The notes beneath the pieces are model-generated. The model saw only the letters and a program-made list of their open reading frames with translations. It was not told where the DNA came from and did no database searches. A program made the position numbers and the translations under genes. 64,000 nt of DNA from Bacillus sp. FJAT-27916 (GTDB lineage Bacteria; Bacillota; Bacilli; Bacillales; Pradoshiaceae), in NCBI RefSeq assembly GCF_001183965.1, contig NZ_LFZV01000001.1, positions 3,588,956-3,652,955 of the forward strand, given 5' to 3'. Positions 17,063-25,850 of this stretch are shown here, in pieces. Positions within the stretch are counted from its first letter, which is position 1, and each line of letters opens with the position of its first letter.

Positions 17063-17435
17063 ACAACATTTCCCCTCTCCATATAGATCAGTATTCATAA
17101 TGGGTAAAAAGACATTTATTTAAAAGTGAATAATCTTTTTGGGAAATAACTAAACTTCTTTTCTCTATTACCGACCCTCTACCTTTTGACACATAAGTAA
17201 ATTTATCTTTTCTTCTAAAAACGTGTAAAAAGGATTTTAATTGAGTAATTCATCCTAATTTTCATTTGTTATTTTTAACATTTATGTCGATAGTAGTGTT
17301 TTATTGTAATATTCTTGTCAAACAACTCTAATGAGGCTGTAACCCATGAAACTAGTATTTTAGTTATAGTAGAAAAGTAGAGAAAAGGCGGTACGATTTA
17401 CCAAAGCTGCCAAATATATAAACCGGGGGTCACTA
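17063..17435. other. Intergenic region between motA and the NlpC/P60 gene
   Basis: About 370 bp, A+T-rich, without a supported gene. A possible promoter for the hydrolase is TTGTCA, 17 bp, TGTAAC near 17317-17345, which is weak. Confidence 0.3.
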
Positions 17436-17894
17436 GTGAAAAAATTTATCATTGCTGTAACGATTCTTTTGTCGTCTATTCTTGTGCCATTTGGACCGGG
17501 TCAATCAGAAGCATCCGCTGCCTTTTCAGCGACGAGCAACAATAAGATCATTACTACTGGAAAGAAATATATCGGTACTCCATATAAATGGGGCGGCATA
17601 ACTCCTAGAGGGTTTGATTGTTCAGGATTTGTGAAATACACAATCAAGAAAGCTACCGGCAAGACTGTTCCACGAACATCTTCAGCCCTATACAAAAAAG
17701 GCAAAAAAATCTCTAAATCCAAATTGAAAAAGGGCGACCTCATCTTCTTCAATACATCCGGCAAGGGTGTATCCCATGTAGCGATCTATATGGGCAATAA
17801 TAAGATGATTCACGCTGCTTCAAAAGGAGTCAAAGTCGACAAGCTTAGCAACTCTTATTGGAAGAAACGCTACGTCGGTGCCAAACGAATCTAA
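17436..17894 (+). CDS. Secreted NlpC/P60 peptidoglycan endopeptidase
   Basis: 152 residues: a signal peptide (MKKFIIAVTILLSSILVPFG...ASA) and one NlpC/P60 domain and nothing else. The catalytic triad is visible: Cys62 in GFDCSGFVKY, His114 in SHVAIYMG, and His126 in MIHAAS. Such enzymes cut the D-Glu-meso-DAP bond of wall peptides. It has no LysM or SH3 wall-binding module, unlike LytE/CwlS, so it is a minimal form, perhaps held by its basic surface. The start is GTG, with CGGGGGTC 5-6 bp upstream. Confidence 0.87.
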   Translation: MKKFIIAVTILLSSILVPFGPGQSEASAAFSATSNNKIITTGKKYIGTPYKWGGITPRGFDCSGFVKYTIKKATGKTVPRTSSALYKKGKKISKSKLKKGDLIFFNTSGKGVSHVAIYMGNNKMIHAASKGVKVDKLSNSYWKKRYVGAKRI

Positions 17895-17907
17895 ATATAA
17901 AATAAAC

Positions 17908-17945
17908 AGCCCGTATCTTAAGACATTAATGTCCTGATACGGGCT
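17908..17945. terminator. Terminator between the NlpC/P60 and DUF2164 genes
   Basis: AGCCCGTATC (17908-17917) pairs with GATACGGGCT (17936-17945). It probably serves both converging genes. Confidence 0.82.
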
Positions 17946-17951
17946 TTCTCT

Positions 17952-18200
17952 TTATCGTTTGTTCCCTTGCCTAAGCAGGGCATATAAATCCTCTTCTAAT
18001 CGGCTTGCATGTGCCTCTGCCTGCTTTACTGCATCCTTGACTCCGGCGTTGTAATAGTGTGCGCCAATTTGTTCAGCAAAGAAGTCAAGGATGCTTCCTG
18101 CAGCTAGTTCACCAATCTCCTCGTCACGTTCCTGGTGAAAAAAATATTGAATATCACTGATGATTTGCTTTCTCTCCTCAGCATTCCATTTGACTAGCAT
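17952..18200 (-). CDS. DUF2164 family protein
   Basis: An 82-residue cytosolic protein with the DUF2164 pattern: an N-terminal ERKQIISDIQYFF, then HQERDEEIGELAAGSILDFFAEQIGAHYYNAGV. Function unknown. The start is ATG at 18200, with AAAGGAGG 8 bp upstream; the extension to 18242 is unlikely. It lies 67 bp downstream of pflA on the same strand and may be read from that operon. Confidence 0.8.
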   Translation of the reverse strand: MLVKWNAEERKQIISDIQYFFHQERDEEIGELAAGSILDFFAEQIGAHYYNAGVKDAVKQAEAHASRLEEDLYALLRQGNKR

Positions 18201-18267
18201 CAAACTTTCCTCCTTTTTGACAGAAAAAGGTAGAGGAATCATCTCCTCTACCCTATCTTACTCGATA

Positions 18268-19023
18268 TCAGCCTTGAGTAACAGGCTTCTTTAAGTTTCT
18301 TGTTAACATCTGATATGCATGTTCGACAGATTCATCACTTGGGGAGCTAATCTCAGATAGCGGATATTTATAACCGAGGGTTTCCCATTTGTAGACACCA
18401 AGCTGGTGATAAGGCAGAATTTCTACCTTCTCAACATTTTCTAGTGTACCGATGAAGTCACCTAAACGCTCCAAATATTCATCCTGATCATTGATGGTCG
18501 GCACTAACACGTGTCTGATCCAAACTGGCATTTTCTTATCAGAGAGATAACGGGCAAATTCCAGAATGTTTTCATTCGGCTTGCCTGTGAGTTTAATATG
18601 GCGTTTGCTGTCAATATGCTTCAAATCGAGAAGAATCAAGTCCGTATATTTCAACAACTCTTCAAGCTGCGCATGGAACTCAGGTGTGTTTGCATAGCAT
18701 CCGCCTGATGTATCAATTGTTGTATGAATGCCTTTTTCCTTGCATTGCTTGAACAATTCAATCAGAAACGGTATTTGCAAAAGCGGCTCTCCGCCGCTGA
18801 CTGTAATACCGCCGCCAGATGCATCCATAAATGCTTTATATTGAACGGCCTCTGCCACGATTTCATCCGGTGTCATTTTATTACCAGTACCGATTTTCCA
18901 TGTATCAGCATTATGGCAGTATTGGCAGCGTAACAAGCAGCCTTGAGTAAATACTATATATCGGATCCCTGGGCCATCTACTGTTCCGCAAGTTTCAACA
19001 GAGTGAATATTCCCGTATATCAT
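18268..19023 (-). CDS. pflA: Pyruvate formate-lyase activating enzyme PflA
   Basis: A 251-residue radical SAM enzyme that places the glycyl radical on PflB under anoxic conditions. The [4Fe-4S] cluster cysteines are Cys29, Cys33 and Cys36 (CLLRCQYC), followed by HNADTW. The [14 protein letters not shown] motif binds SAM. Length is normal. It is the second gene of the pflBA unit, 110 bp after pflB with an intervening hairpin. Confidence 0.93.
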   Translation of the reverse strand: MIYGNIHSVETCGTVDGPGIRYIVFTQGCLLRCQYCHNADTWKIGTGNKMTPDEIVAEAVQYKAFMDASGGGITVSGGEPLLQIPFLIELFKQCKEKGIHTTIDTSGGCYANTPEFHAQLEELLKYTDLILLDLKHIDSKRHIKLTGKPNENILEFARYLSDKKMPVWIRHVLVPTINDQDEYLERLGDFIGTLENVEKVEILPYHQLGVYKWETLGYKYPLSEISSPSDESVEHAYQMLTRNLKKPVTQG

Positions 19024-19071
19024 GAGATCCCATCCTTTCTTTGCAAAAAAATGTAAGTTCGTTTTTATAAG

Positions 19072-19103
19072 AGAGTCCCCCTGCCTTTTAACAGGGAGAC
19101 TCT
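19072..19103. other. Hairpin between pflB and pflA
   Basis: AGAGTCCCCCTG (19072-19083) and CAGGGAGACTCT (19092-19103) form a long stem with one mismatch. On the pfl-coding (minus) strand no good U-run follows, so it is more likely an mRNA processing or stability element than a full terminator. Confidence 0.6.
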
Positions 19104-19133
19104 GTTTTGTTCTAGAAGTAATCTTCTATTCTA

Positions 19134-21386
19134 TTACATTGTTTCGTGGAACGTACGGTTGATAACATCGATTTGCTGCTCACGAGTCAACTTGATGAAG
19201 TTAACCGCATATCCGGATACACGGATTGTCAATTGCGGATACTCTTCTGGGTGTTCCATCGCATCAAGCAATGTATCACGGTTGAACACGTTGATGTTTA
19301 GGTGGTGACCAGTGTTTGCTGCATAACCATCAAGGATTGCCGCGAGGTTCGCTACACGTTGTTCTTCATCACGACCAAGCGCTTTTGGCACCATAGAGAA
19401 TGTGTTAGAGATACCATCTAAAGAGTACTCATATGGAAGCTTTGCTACAGATGATAGGGAAGCAAGAGCACCTTTTGTATCACGTCCGTGCATTGGGTTT
19501 GCACCAGGAGCGAATGGCTCGCCAGCGCGACGTCCATCTGGTGTGTTACCTGTTTTCTTACCATACACTACGTTGGAAGTAATTGTAAGAACAGATTGTG
19601 TGTGAACAGAGTCACGGTAAGTTTTATGTTTTTTCAATTTGATCATGAAGCGTTTAACAAGATCTACTGCCATGCTGTCTACGCGATCATCGTTGTTTCC
19701 GTATTTAGGGAAATCGCCAGTTGTTTTGAAATCAACTGCAAGGCCGTTTTCGTCACGGATTACTTCTACTTTACCATATTTGATGGCACTTAAGGAGTCA
19801 GCCGCTACAGACAATCCAGCGATACCAGCCGCCATTGTGCGAAGGATCTCAACATCGTGAAGAGCCATTTCAATGCGCTCGTAGCTGTATTTATCATGCA
19901 TGTAGTGAATAACGTTCAATGTGTTGATGTAAAGCTCTGCAAGCCATTCCATCATGCTATCGAATTTCTCCATTACTTCATCGAAATCAAGCACATCAGA
20001 TGTGATTGGCGCGAAGTTAGGAGCTACTTGAATTTTAAGTTTTTCATCGACACCGCCGTTGATAGCGTAAAGCAATGCTTTCGCAAGGTTCGCACGAGCG
20101 CCGAAGAATTGCATTTGTTTACCGATACGCATAGCAGATACGCAGCATGCGATACCGTAGTCATCACCATATTCTTTGATCATGATGTCATCGTTTTCGT
20201 ACTGAATTGCACTAGTTTCGATAGACATTTTAGCACAGAACTTCTTGAATCCTTCAGGAAGCTTAGTAGACCATAATACAGTCAAGTTTGGCTCTGGAGC
20301 TGGTCCAAGGTTAGATAATGTGTGCAAGAAACGGAAGGAGTTCTTTGTAACAAGTGTTCTGCCGTCTAATGCCATACCACCGATTGATTCTGTTACCCAT
20401 GTTGGGTCACCGCTGAACAATTGGTTGTAATCAGGAGTACGAGCAAATTTCACAAGACGCAGCTTCATGATGAAGTGGTCAACGATCTCTTGTGCTTCAA
20501 CTTCTGTTAATGTACCTTCACGAAGGTCACGCTCAATGTAGATATCTAGGAATGAAGATGTACGTCCTAGAGACATTGCCGCACCATTTTGCTCCTTGAT
20601 TGCTGCAAGGTAACCGAAGTATAACCATTGAACAGCTTCTTTCGCATTTGTAGCTGGTTTAGAGATATCGAAGCCGTAGATTTCAGCTAATTGTTTTAAT
20701 TCGTTTAATGCGCGAATTTGTTCGCTCAATTCTTCACGTTGGCGAATAACATCCTCAGACATTGTTCTCGCACCAAAGTTTTTCAATTCTGTTTTACGCT
20801 CAGAGATCAAGAAGTCTACACCATATAGAGCTACACGACGGTAGTCACCGATGATGCGTCCACGTCCGTAAGCATCTGGAAGACCAGTGATGATACCAGC
20901 TTTACGAGCAAGCTTCATTTCGTCTGTGTAAGCATCGAATACGCCTTGGTTATGTGTTTTGCGGTAGTCAGTAAAGATTTTTTGTACTTCTTCATCAACT
21001 GTGAAACCGTAAGATTCAGCAGCATTTACTGCCATGCGGATTCCGCCGAATGGTTGAAGTGAGCGTTTGAATGGTTTGTCAGTTTGGAAACCAACAATCG
21101 TTTCAAGCTCTTTATTTAAGTATCCTGGACCGTGGGAAGTAATAGTAGATACTACTTTAGAATCGAGATCAAGCACGCCGCCTGCTTCGCGTTCTTGTTT
21201 TGTAAGATCCATTACTTGTGCCCATAGTTGGTTAGTTGCTTCTGTTGGACCTGCTAAGAATTCGTCATTTCCAGTGTATGGAGTGATGTTTTTCATGATG
21301 AAGTCACGTGTGTTAACTTCTTTCTGCCAGTCTCCACCAGCAAATCCTCTCCATGCGTCTTGTACTTTCGTTAATACTTGTTCCAT
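19134..21386 (-). CDS. pflB: Pyruvate formate-lyase (formate C-acetyltransferase) PflB
   Basis: A 750-residue glycyl radical enzyme that splits pyruvate plus CoA into acetyl-CoA and formate during fermentation. The active-site cysteine pair is in [10 protein letters not shown] (about residues 413-414). The radical glycine is in RVSGYAVNF near residue 724, close to the C-terminus. The start is ATG at 21386, with GGAGG 7 bp upstream; the longer frame to 21425 is not needed. Expression is probably repressed by Rex under high NAD/NADH (site at 21522-21539). Confidence 0.96.
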   Translation of the reverse strand: MEQVLTKVQDAWRGFAGGDWQKEVNTRDFIMKNITPYTGNDEFLAGPTEATNQLWAQVMDLTKQEREAGGVLDLDSKVVSTITSHGPGYLNKELETIVGFQTDKPFKRSLQPFGGIRMAVNAAESYGFTVDEEVQKIFTDYRKTHNQGVFDAYTDEMKLARKAGIITGLPDAYGRGRIIGDYRRVALYGVDFLISERKTELKNFGARTMSEDVIRQREELSEQIRALNELKQLAEIYGFDISKPATNAKEAVQWLYFGYLAAIKEQNGAAMSLGRTSSFLDIYIERDLREGTLTEVEAQEIVDHFIMKLRLVKFARTPDYNQLFSGDPTWVTESIGGMALDGRTLVTKNSFRFLHTLSNLGPAPEPNLTVLWSTKLPEGFKKFCAKMSIETSAIQYENDDIMIKEYGDDYGIACCVSAMRIGKQMQFFGARANLAKALLYAINGGVDEKLKIQVAPNFAPITSDVLDFDEVMEKFDSMMEWLAELYINTLNVIHYMHDKYSYERIEMALHDVEILRTMAAGIAGLSVAADSLSAIKYGKVEVIRDENGLAVDFKTTGDFPKYGNNDDRVDSMAVDLVKRFMIKLKKHKTYRDSVHTQSVLTITSNVVYGKKTGNTPDGRRAGEPFAPGANPMHGRDTKGALASLSSVAKLPYEYSLDGISNTFSMVPKALGRDEEQRVANLAAILDGYAANTGHHLNINVFNRDTLLDAMEHPEEYPQLTIRVSGYAVNFIKLTREQQIDVINRTFHETM

Positions 21387-21488
21387 TTTGAAACCTCCAT
21401 TATCCTGCATTTTTTTATGCGTCAAATGATTGAGTTAATGATTATTTTTTGTATAACAGTTATCTATAATCAAATGATACACCCAAAA

Positions 21489-21539
21489 TGTGATTTTGTG
21501 AACAACATTTTTTTGAACATCTTGTGAAAATGTTAACAA
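21489..21539. promoter_or_regulatory. Rex-type operator (21522-21539) and weak Fnr-like half-site
   Basis: TTGTGAAAATGTTAACAA (21522-21539) matches the Rex consensus TTGTGAANNNNTTCACAA except for one base. TGTGATTTTGTGAACA (21489-21504) is a poor Fnr-like site (left half perfect, right half 3 of 5). Both are upstream of pflB. Confidence 0.65.
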
Positions 21540-21650
21540 TCCTTATATATCAAGGGTTTTGGAAGTTTATTAATTTTTACCATTTTTAAAATCGCTATTT
21601 TTCGCCAAACTGTTACATAAAAAAATGTCGAAAAAACAAAACTGTACTAT

Positions 21651-21680
21651 AAAAGGCTGCCAATTAGATGGCAGCCTTTT
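21651..21680. terminator. Terminator downstream of the 53-aa gene
   Basis: AAAAGGCTGCC (21651-21661) pairs with GGCAGCCTTTT (21670-21680). Confidence 0.82.
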
Positions 21681-21688
21681 CATTTTCT

Positions 21689-21850
21689 TCAGCTTTCTTT
21701 TTCTTTGACTCGGTTCTTAAATGCTTCCTTTGTTACAATGTACTCTTCCTCTGTTTTATGAATCTCATGATTACCGCCTGTTTCCGCATGATGCGGAAAC
21801 TCGCCTGGATGGCCTTTCTTCTTATGATTAAAGCCGACGCCTCTGCTCAT
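21689..21850 (-). CDS. Small hydrophilic 53-aa protein, unknown
   Basis: A short gene with all the signs of being real: ATG at 21850, an excellent AAAGGAGGG site 8-9 bp upstream, its own terminator 9 bp after the stop, and an open frame of 53 codons. The peptide is polar and His/Lys/Glu-rich, starting MSRGVGFNHKKKGHPGEFPHH and ending TKEAFKNRVKEKES. It has no membrane segment or leader. I do not recognise the family; small His- and Gly-rich proteins of this kind are often sporulation or stress products, but that is a guess. Confidence 0.65.
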   Translation of the reverse strand: MSRGVGFNHKKKGHPGEFPHHAETGGNHEIHKTEEEYIVTKEAFKNRVKEKES

Positions 21851-21903
21851 GATCTCATCCCTCCTTTTGCTTCCTAGTGTGCCACATCAAGGAGGAAATA
21901 TGA

Positions 21904-23547
21904 TTAATACATGTACACCGCATGTTTGAGAAGAGCTGGCAATACTTCCGTAGAAAATGGAATATGCAATCGCTCTGTCCGTTTATGAGCATCCTTGCCA
22001 TATGGACCAATATTCACTGTCGGCACATCAAGACCGGCAATTAATTCAAGCGGTATATCATAACCCTCACCATATAAAGGCATCTCCTTCTCCAGCACCT
22101 TAGCAACCTTATCTCTGTCGCGGAGACGGAAATAACTTACATCCGATAGGCCAGGGAAATAAGATATGATTCCAATCTCTTCATTATAATCCTTCTTCGC
22201 CTTATCGATGCAGCCAGCAACTACTGCTCTAGCACGCTCATCCCTTTCTCCATCCTTTAAGTACACATGAGGATAATAAGGAGGTGAAAGCATAATTAAG
22301 TAGAAGGGTGCCAACGACTTAAAATAGGAAGAAATCACTCCTGCAATGGCCGCTGTCAATTTCCCCATATTGGCTCCTAAATCCTGTTCAAGCTTCTTCA
22401 CATGCTCTTCAATGGCCTGACGGAATGCACTTCCATGCTCCTTTAGCCCCTTTTCATATAACTCCCAATACGTATACACCTGTGGCTTAACAATCTTGCG
22501 TGCACTGACTCCATCTTCATAGCCCAATGCTTGATACGTTTTCTCCAATCGTTCTCCAATGTACTCACTGCTGTCCTGACCGATTTTCTTCAGCTTGCCC
22601 ATCACTTCCTCCGGGGTTTGAAGGAGTGTCAAGATATTTAGCAGGATATAGGCACTCGTCGGTGTTTGAACATCATAGGATTCCTTCAAGTCTGTCAGCT
22701 TTAGAGTCGTTGGCAGAGGATTCCGTTCCCCTTGTGCCTGTTCAAGAAAGACTGTCGCAAGCTCGGCTCTCTCAGCATACACACTCGCCATCCATGCAGC
22801 ATTCAGTCCTTCTAACGGCTCCCCTACATGCGTTTCCGTCCCTATACAATAGATAAGCGGAAGCATTTTTCCAACCGATCCAGTATAGAAATACTTTGAC
22901 CGATCACCAGGATACGCTCCAAAGCTCGGCTCTGAACAAATCGTCAGTTCATAATTCAATCCATATTGCGAGCGAATCTCATCCAATAATTCGACCCCGG
23001 CAAACATTCCTGCTGAATAACGTTCTTCATCCGGGGTTGCCAATAGCAAAAGATTGTATCCAAGATCCTCTTTCTGACAAACCTCTGATATCAAAGCCAT
23101 CTGCGCAGCTAGTCCGGCTTTCATATCCATGATGCCCCTGCCGAAGATCCATTCACCTGACTGGAGATCCTCCTTGGCATCCTCTGGCAGCTCCTCCCGC
23201 TCCAATGCTCTTGTATAATCAATTGGTGAAAAGGCCAATGATGTAAGCCGCCCAAAGTCCTCTACCCCAACCACGTCATAATGGCTTAATAGAATGATCG
23301 TACGATTAGCTTCATTATTTCCTTTATACAAACAGGCAACAGCCTTCCGCTCAAGCACATCATGCTTAATTGCCTTTTTGAAAATATACTCGGGATGCTG
23401 CTGATAATATGGCAATTCCATTAGGATAGAGACAATCTCCTCCTCCATCCGAAGCTCTCCCCTTGTACCTGTCACACTTGGAACTCTCACCAATCGGAGC
23501 AATATGTCTAAAATACCTTCTTTTGTATTCCAATGCCCTATACTCAT
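21904..23547 (-). CDS. RocB-like M20-family metallopeptidase
   Basis: A 547-residue protein resembling B. subtilis RocB, a large M20-type enzyme of the arginine catabolic regulon with undefined activity. Metal-site motifs of M20 are visible: LLSHYDVVG (His, Asp), GRGIMDMKAGLA (bridging Asp), and TPDEERYSAG (Glu-Glu). The length is typical of RocB and longer than ordinary M20 enzymes. The start is ATG at 23547, with GGGGGT 5 bp upstream. It is divergent from menC. Amino-acid or peptide catabolism fits with the neighbours. Confidence 0.83.
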   Translation of the reverse strand: MSIGHWNTKEGILDILLRLVRVPSVTGTRGELRMEEEIVSILMELPYYQQHPEYIFKKAIKHDVLERKAVACLYKGNNEANRTIILLSHYDVVGVEDFGRLTSLAFSPIDYTRALEREELPEDAKEDLQSGEWIFGRGIMDMKAGLAAQMALISEVCQKEDLGYNLLLLATPDEERYSAGMFAGVELLDEIRSQYGLNYELTICSEPSFGAYPGDRSKYFYTGSVGKMLPLIYCIGTETHVGEPLEGLNAAWMASVYAERAELATVFLEQAQGERNPLPTTLKLTDLKESYDVQTPTSAYILLNILTLLQTPEEVMGKLKKIGQDSSEYIGERLEKTYQALGYEDGVSARKIVKPQVYTYWELYEKGLKEHGSAFRQAIEEHVKKLEQDLGANMGKLTAAIAGVISSYFKSLAPFYLIMLSPPYYPHVYLKDGERDERARAVVAGCIDKAKKDYNEEIGIISYFPGLSDVSYFRLRDRDKVAKVLEKEMPLYGEGYDIPLELIAGLDVPTVNIGPYGKDAHKRTERLHIPFSTEVLPALLKHAVYMY

Positions 23548-23682
23548 AGCGACCCCCACTTCAAAATCTCACTCATTTCTTTCCATTATACCAGTTAAAG
23601 TTAGAATATTCCGTTCATTCTATTTGTTGCGAAAGCAAAGGTGGATTTGGGATACTTGAAGGAGATTAAGGGGTGTTAGCAA

Positions 23683-24792
23683 ATGCGAATAAAAGAAATA
23701 AATCTTCATCATATACAGATGAAGCTAAAGAACCCATTCACCAATAGCTTCAGTACTGTGAAAGATCGGCGCTTTATTATCATCGAAGCCGTTCTGGAGG
23801 ATGGACTAACAGGATGGGGAGAATGTGTTGCCTTCGAACATCCTTGGTACACGGAAGAAACCATTTATACATGTGCGCACCTATTAAAGGATGTACTCAT
23901 CCCCTCCGTAATGAATAAGCCAATCCGCCACCCGGATGATCTAACCGCCCTCTTCGCTCCTGTACGGCGAAACCCAATGGCGAAAAGCGCTTTGGAAGGA
24001 GCTGTCTGGGATCTTTATGCGAAGAAGAACGGTCTTTCACTGGCAAAGGCTTTAGGCGGAGAGAAGAAACGAATTGAAGCAGGTATTAGTATCGGCTTGA
24101 AGGAAACAGATGAGGAGCTTTTCAGTACTATTGACGAGGCTCTTAAACAGGGCTATAAGCGTATCAAATTAAAGATTAAGCCTGGCCAGGATCTATCGCT
24201 CATCAGCAAGGTCCGCACTCGCTATCCAAGCCTTCCAATCATGGCAGATGCCAACTCAGCCTATACATTGGCAGACTTAGAACGACTTCGCGGGCTTGAC
24301 CAATATGATTTAATGATGATTGAACAGCCGCTTGCCTATAATGACTTATACGAGCATGCTCTGTTGCAAAAAGAATTACACACAAAAATCTGCCTTGATG
24401 AAAGCATCCAATCCGCTCATGACGCCCTGCAAGCAATCCAATTCGGCAGCTGCCAGGTCATCAATCTGAAAATCGGACGCGTCGGCGGACTATCTGAATC
24501 CTTGAAAATTCTCAAGCTATGTGAGGAAGCTGGCATTGACGTCTGGTGCGGAGGAATGCTCGAGACGGGAATCAGCCGGGCACATACGATTGCCCTTGCT
24601 TCCATGAATGCAGTCAATCTCCCTGGAGATATCTCCAGCACCCAAAATTACTGGCATCAGGATATCACCATTCCAGAGGTTGTTGTATCAAATGGCTATA
24701 TTGAAGTACCAGAAAATCCTGGTACAGGCTTTGAGATTGACCGCAAAGCGCTTGAAGCCTTCACGATTCACAAAGAGTGCTTCCATGCATAA
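23683..24792 (+). CDS. menC: o-Succinylbenzoate synthase / N-succinylamino-acid racemase (MenC class 2)
   Basis: A 369-residue enolase-superfamily enzyme with an N-terminal capping domain and a TIM barrel. The catalytic KxK is in RIKLKIKPG (about 161-166), metal ligands are in MADANSAY, IEQPL and LDES, and the second catalytic Lys is in NLKIGRVGG. The GGMLETGISRAH stretch is typical of the OSBS/NSAR subgroup. It is not in a menaquinone operon: neighbours are RocB-like and M20 amidohydrolases, a context known from Geobacillus for an N-succinylamino-acid racemase that converts D- to L-amino acids. The enzyme may do either job or both. The start at 23683 has AAGGGGTG about 9 bp upstream. Confidence 0.85.
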   Translation: MRIKEINLHHIQMKLKNPFTNSFSTVKDRRFIIIEAVLEDGLTGWGECVAFEHPWYTEETIYTCAHLLKDVLIPSVMNKPIRHPDDLTALFAPVRRNPMAKSALEGAVWDLYAKKNGLSLAKALGGEKKRIEAGISIGLKETDEELFSTIDEALKQGYKRIKLKIKPGQDLSLISKVRTRYPSLPIMADANSAYTLADLERLRGLDQYDLMMIEQPLAYNDLYEHALLQKELHTKICLDESIQSAHDALQAIQFGSCQVINLKIGRVGGLSESLKILKLCEEAGIDVWCGGMLETGISRAHTIALASMNAVNLPGDISSTQNYWHQDITIPEVVVSNGYIEVPENPGTGFEIDRKALEAFTIHKECFHA

Positions 24793-24846
24793 TCTTCCAT
24801 ATTCAGGGTAAAGAAAAGAAAACCACAAATGGGAGATGATGTCGCT

Positions 24847-25074
24847 ATGTCAAAAGACAAAAAGCAATTATCTAGGGGTAAAATGGATAATCCGGAACAT
24901 ACACTCACAGATAAAGAGCATATACTAGATAAATTTGAGGAAGAGCAAAACGTAGACCCGATTCCGATCGAGGACCTACGTCAGGAGAATAAGGAAGAAC
25001 GGCACAAGCATGACACGAAGCAATCCTCCTCAAGCGAGAAGAAATTTAAGCCTGAAAAGCAGAAGACTGATTAA
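24847..25074 (+). CDS. Small charged hydrophilic protein, unknown
   Basis: 75 residues, with no cysteine and no hydrophobic segment: MSKDKKQLSRGKMDNPEHTL...EDLRQENKEERHKHD...KKFKPEKQKTD. It looks intrinsically disordered. The start is ATG at 24847, with GGGAG about 11 bp upstream; an ATG at 24829 is the alternative. It is 54 bp behind menC and may share its transcript. No family recognised. Confidence 0.55.
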   Translation: MSKDKKQLSRGKMDNPEHTLTDKEHILDKFEEEQNVDPIPIEDLRQENKEERHKHDTKQSSSSEKKFKPEKQKTD

Positions 25075-25077
25075 CCA

Positions 25078-25108
25078 AACACCCCCGGATGAAACATCCG
25101 GGGGTGTT
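25078..25108. terminator. Strong terminator between converging genes
   Basis: AACACCCCCGGATG (25078-25091) pairs perfectly with CATCCGGGGGTGTT (25095-25108). It serves the upstream plus-strand gene and the carbonic anhydrase gene. Confidence 0.9.
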
Positions 25109-25116
25109 AAATTTAT

Positions 25117-25692
25117 TTATTTTTCATCAAGAACTTCATAACCATCGGTCACAATAGACAGCTTCCCAGTCTCCGGATTAATCACCATCCCTGTCACAGG
25201 AATATGAGCCGGAATTAAGGGATGATTCTTAATCAAATTCACGCTCTCATTCACACTTTCCTGAACATTAGAGAATCCTTTCACCCAGCTGTTCACCTTA
25301 ATGCCTACATTCTCTAATGTCTGGAATGTTTCCTCCGGCACCCCATTGTCTTTCATTTTATCAATGAACACATCAGGATCAATCGTGGACATCCCGCAAT
25401 CCTCATGTCCAACGACAAACACTTCCTCCGCACCAAGTGCATGAATGGCCACAAGCACAGAACGCATCACACTCCCAAACGGATGATTCACAATAGCTCC
25501 TGCCGTCTTGATGATCTTCACATCTCCATTGGAAATATTCATCGCCTTCGGCAGCAGCTCCACCAACCTCGTATCCATACAGCTAATGACAACCATCTTC
25601 TTGTCAGGAAACTTATCGGTCTTATATGGCGTATATTCCTTCTTATCTACAAATTCACGATTGTAGGCCATAATTTCATCTAATGTATTCAT
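25117..25692 (-). CDS. Beta-class carbonic anhydrase (YtiB-like)
   Basis: 191 residues. It interconverts CO2 and bicarbonate with a zinc ion bound by Cys38 (ISCMDTRL), His96 and Cys99 (GHEDCGM). The Asp40-Arg42 dyad is present. The short form and sequence match B. subtilis YtiB-type enzymes. The start is ATG at 25692, with GGGGGCGG 5-6 bp upstream. It stands alone between menC and the amidohydrolase, on the opposite strand. Confidence 0.9.
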   Translation of the reverse strand: MNTLDEIMAYNREFVDKKEYTPYKTDKFPDKKMVVISCMDTRLVELLPKAMNISNGDVKIIKTAGAIVNHPFGSVMRSVLVAIHALGAEEVFVVGHEDCGMSTIDPDVFIDKMKDNGVPEETFQTLENVGIKVNSWVKGFSNVQESVNESVNLIKNHPLIPAHIPVTGMVINPETGKLSIVTDGYEVLDEK

Positions 25693-25850
25693 TCTTCCGC
25701 CCCCTAAAAATGAGTGTCTATCTTTTTATTGTACATAAGTTGGCAAAATAGTTAAAATAATATACAAATTTTAGAAGACGGAAACTTCCTGCAGTAATTG
25801 CGTAAACTATCCTAATACCAAAATTCACAAGTGGAAAGGATACCCCAATC

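Noticed and set aside
19402-21429. Several open frames opposite pflB
   Set aside because: These are antisense shadows of a highly expressed, codon-biased gene without ribosome binding sites.
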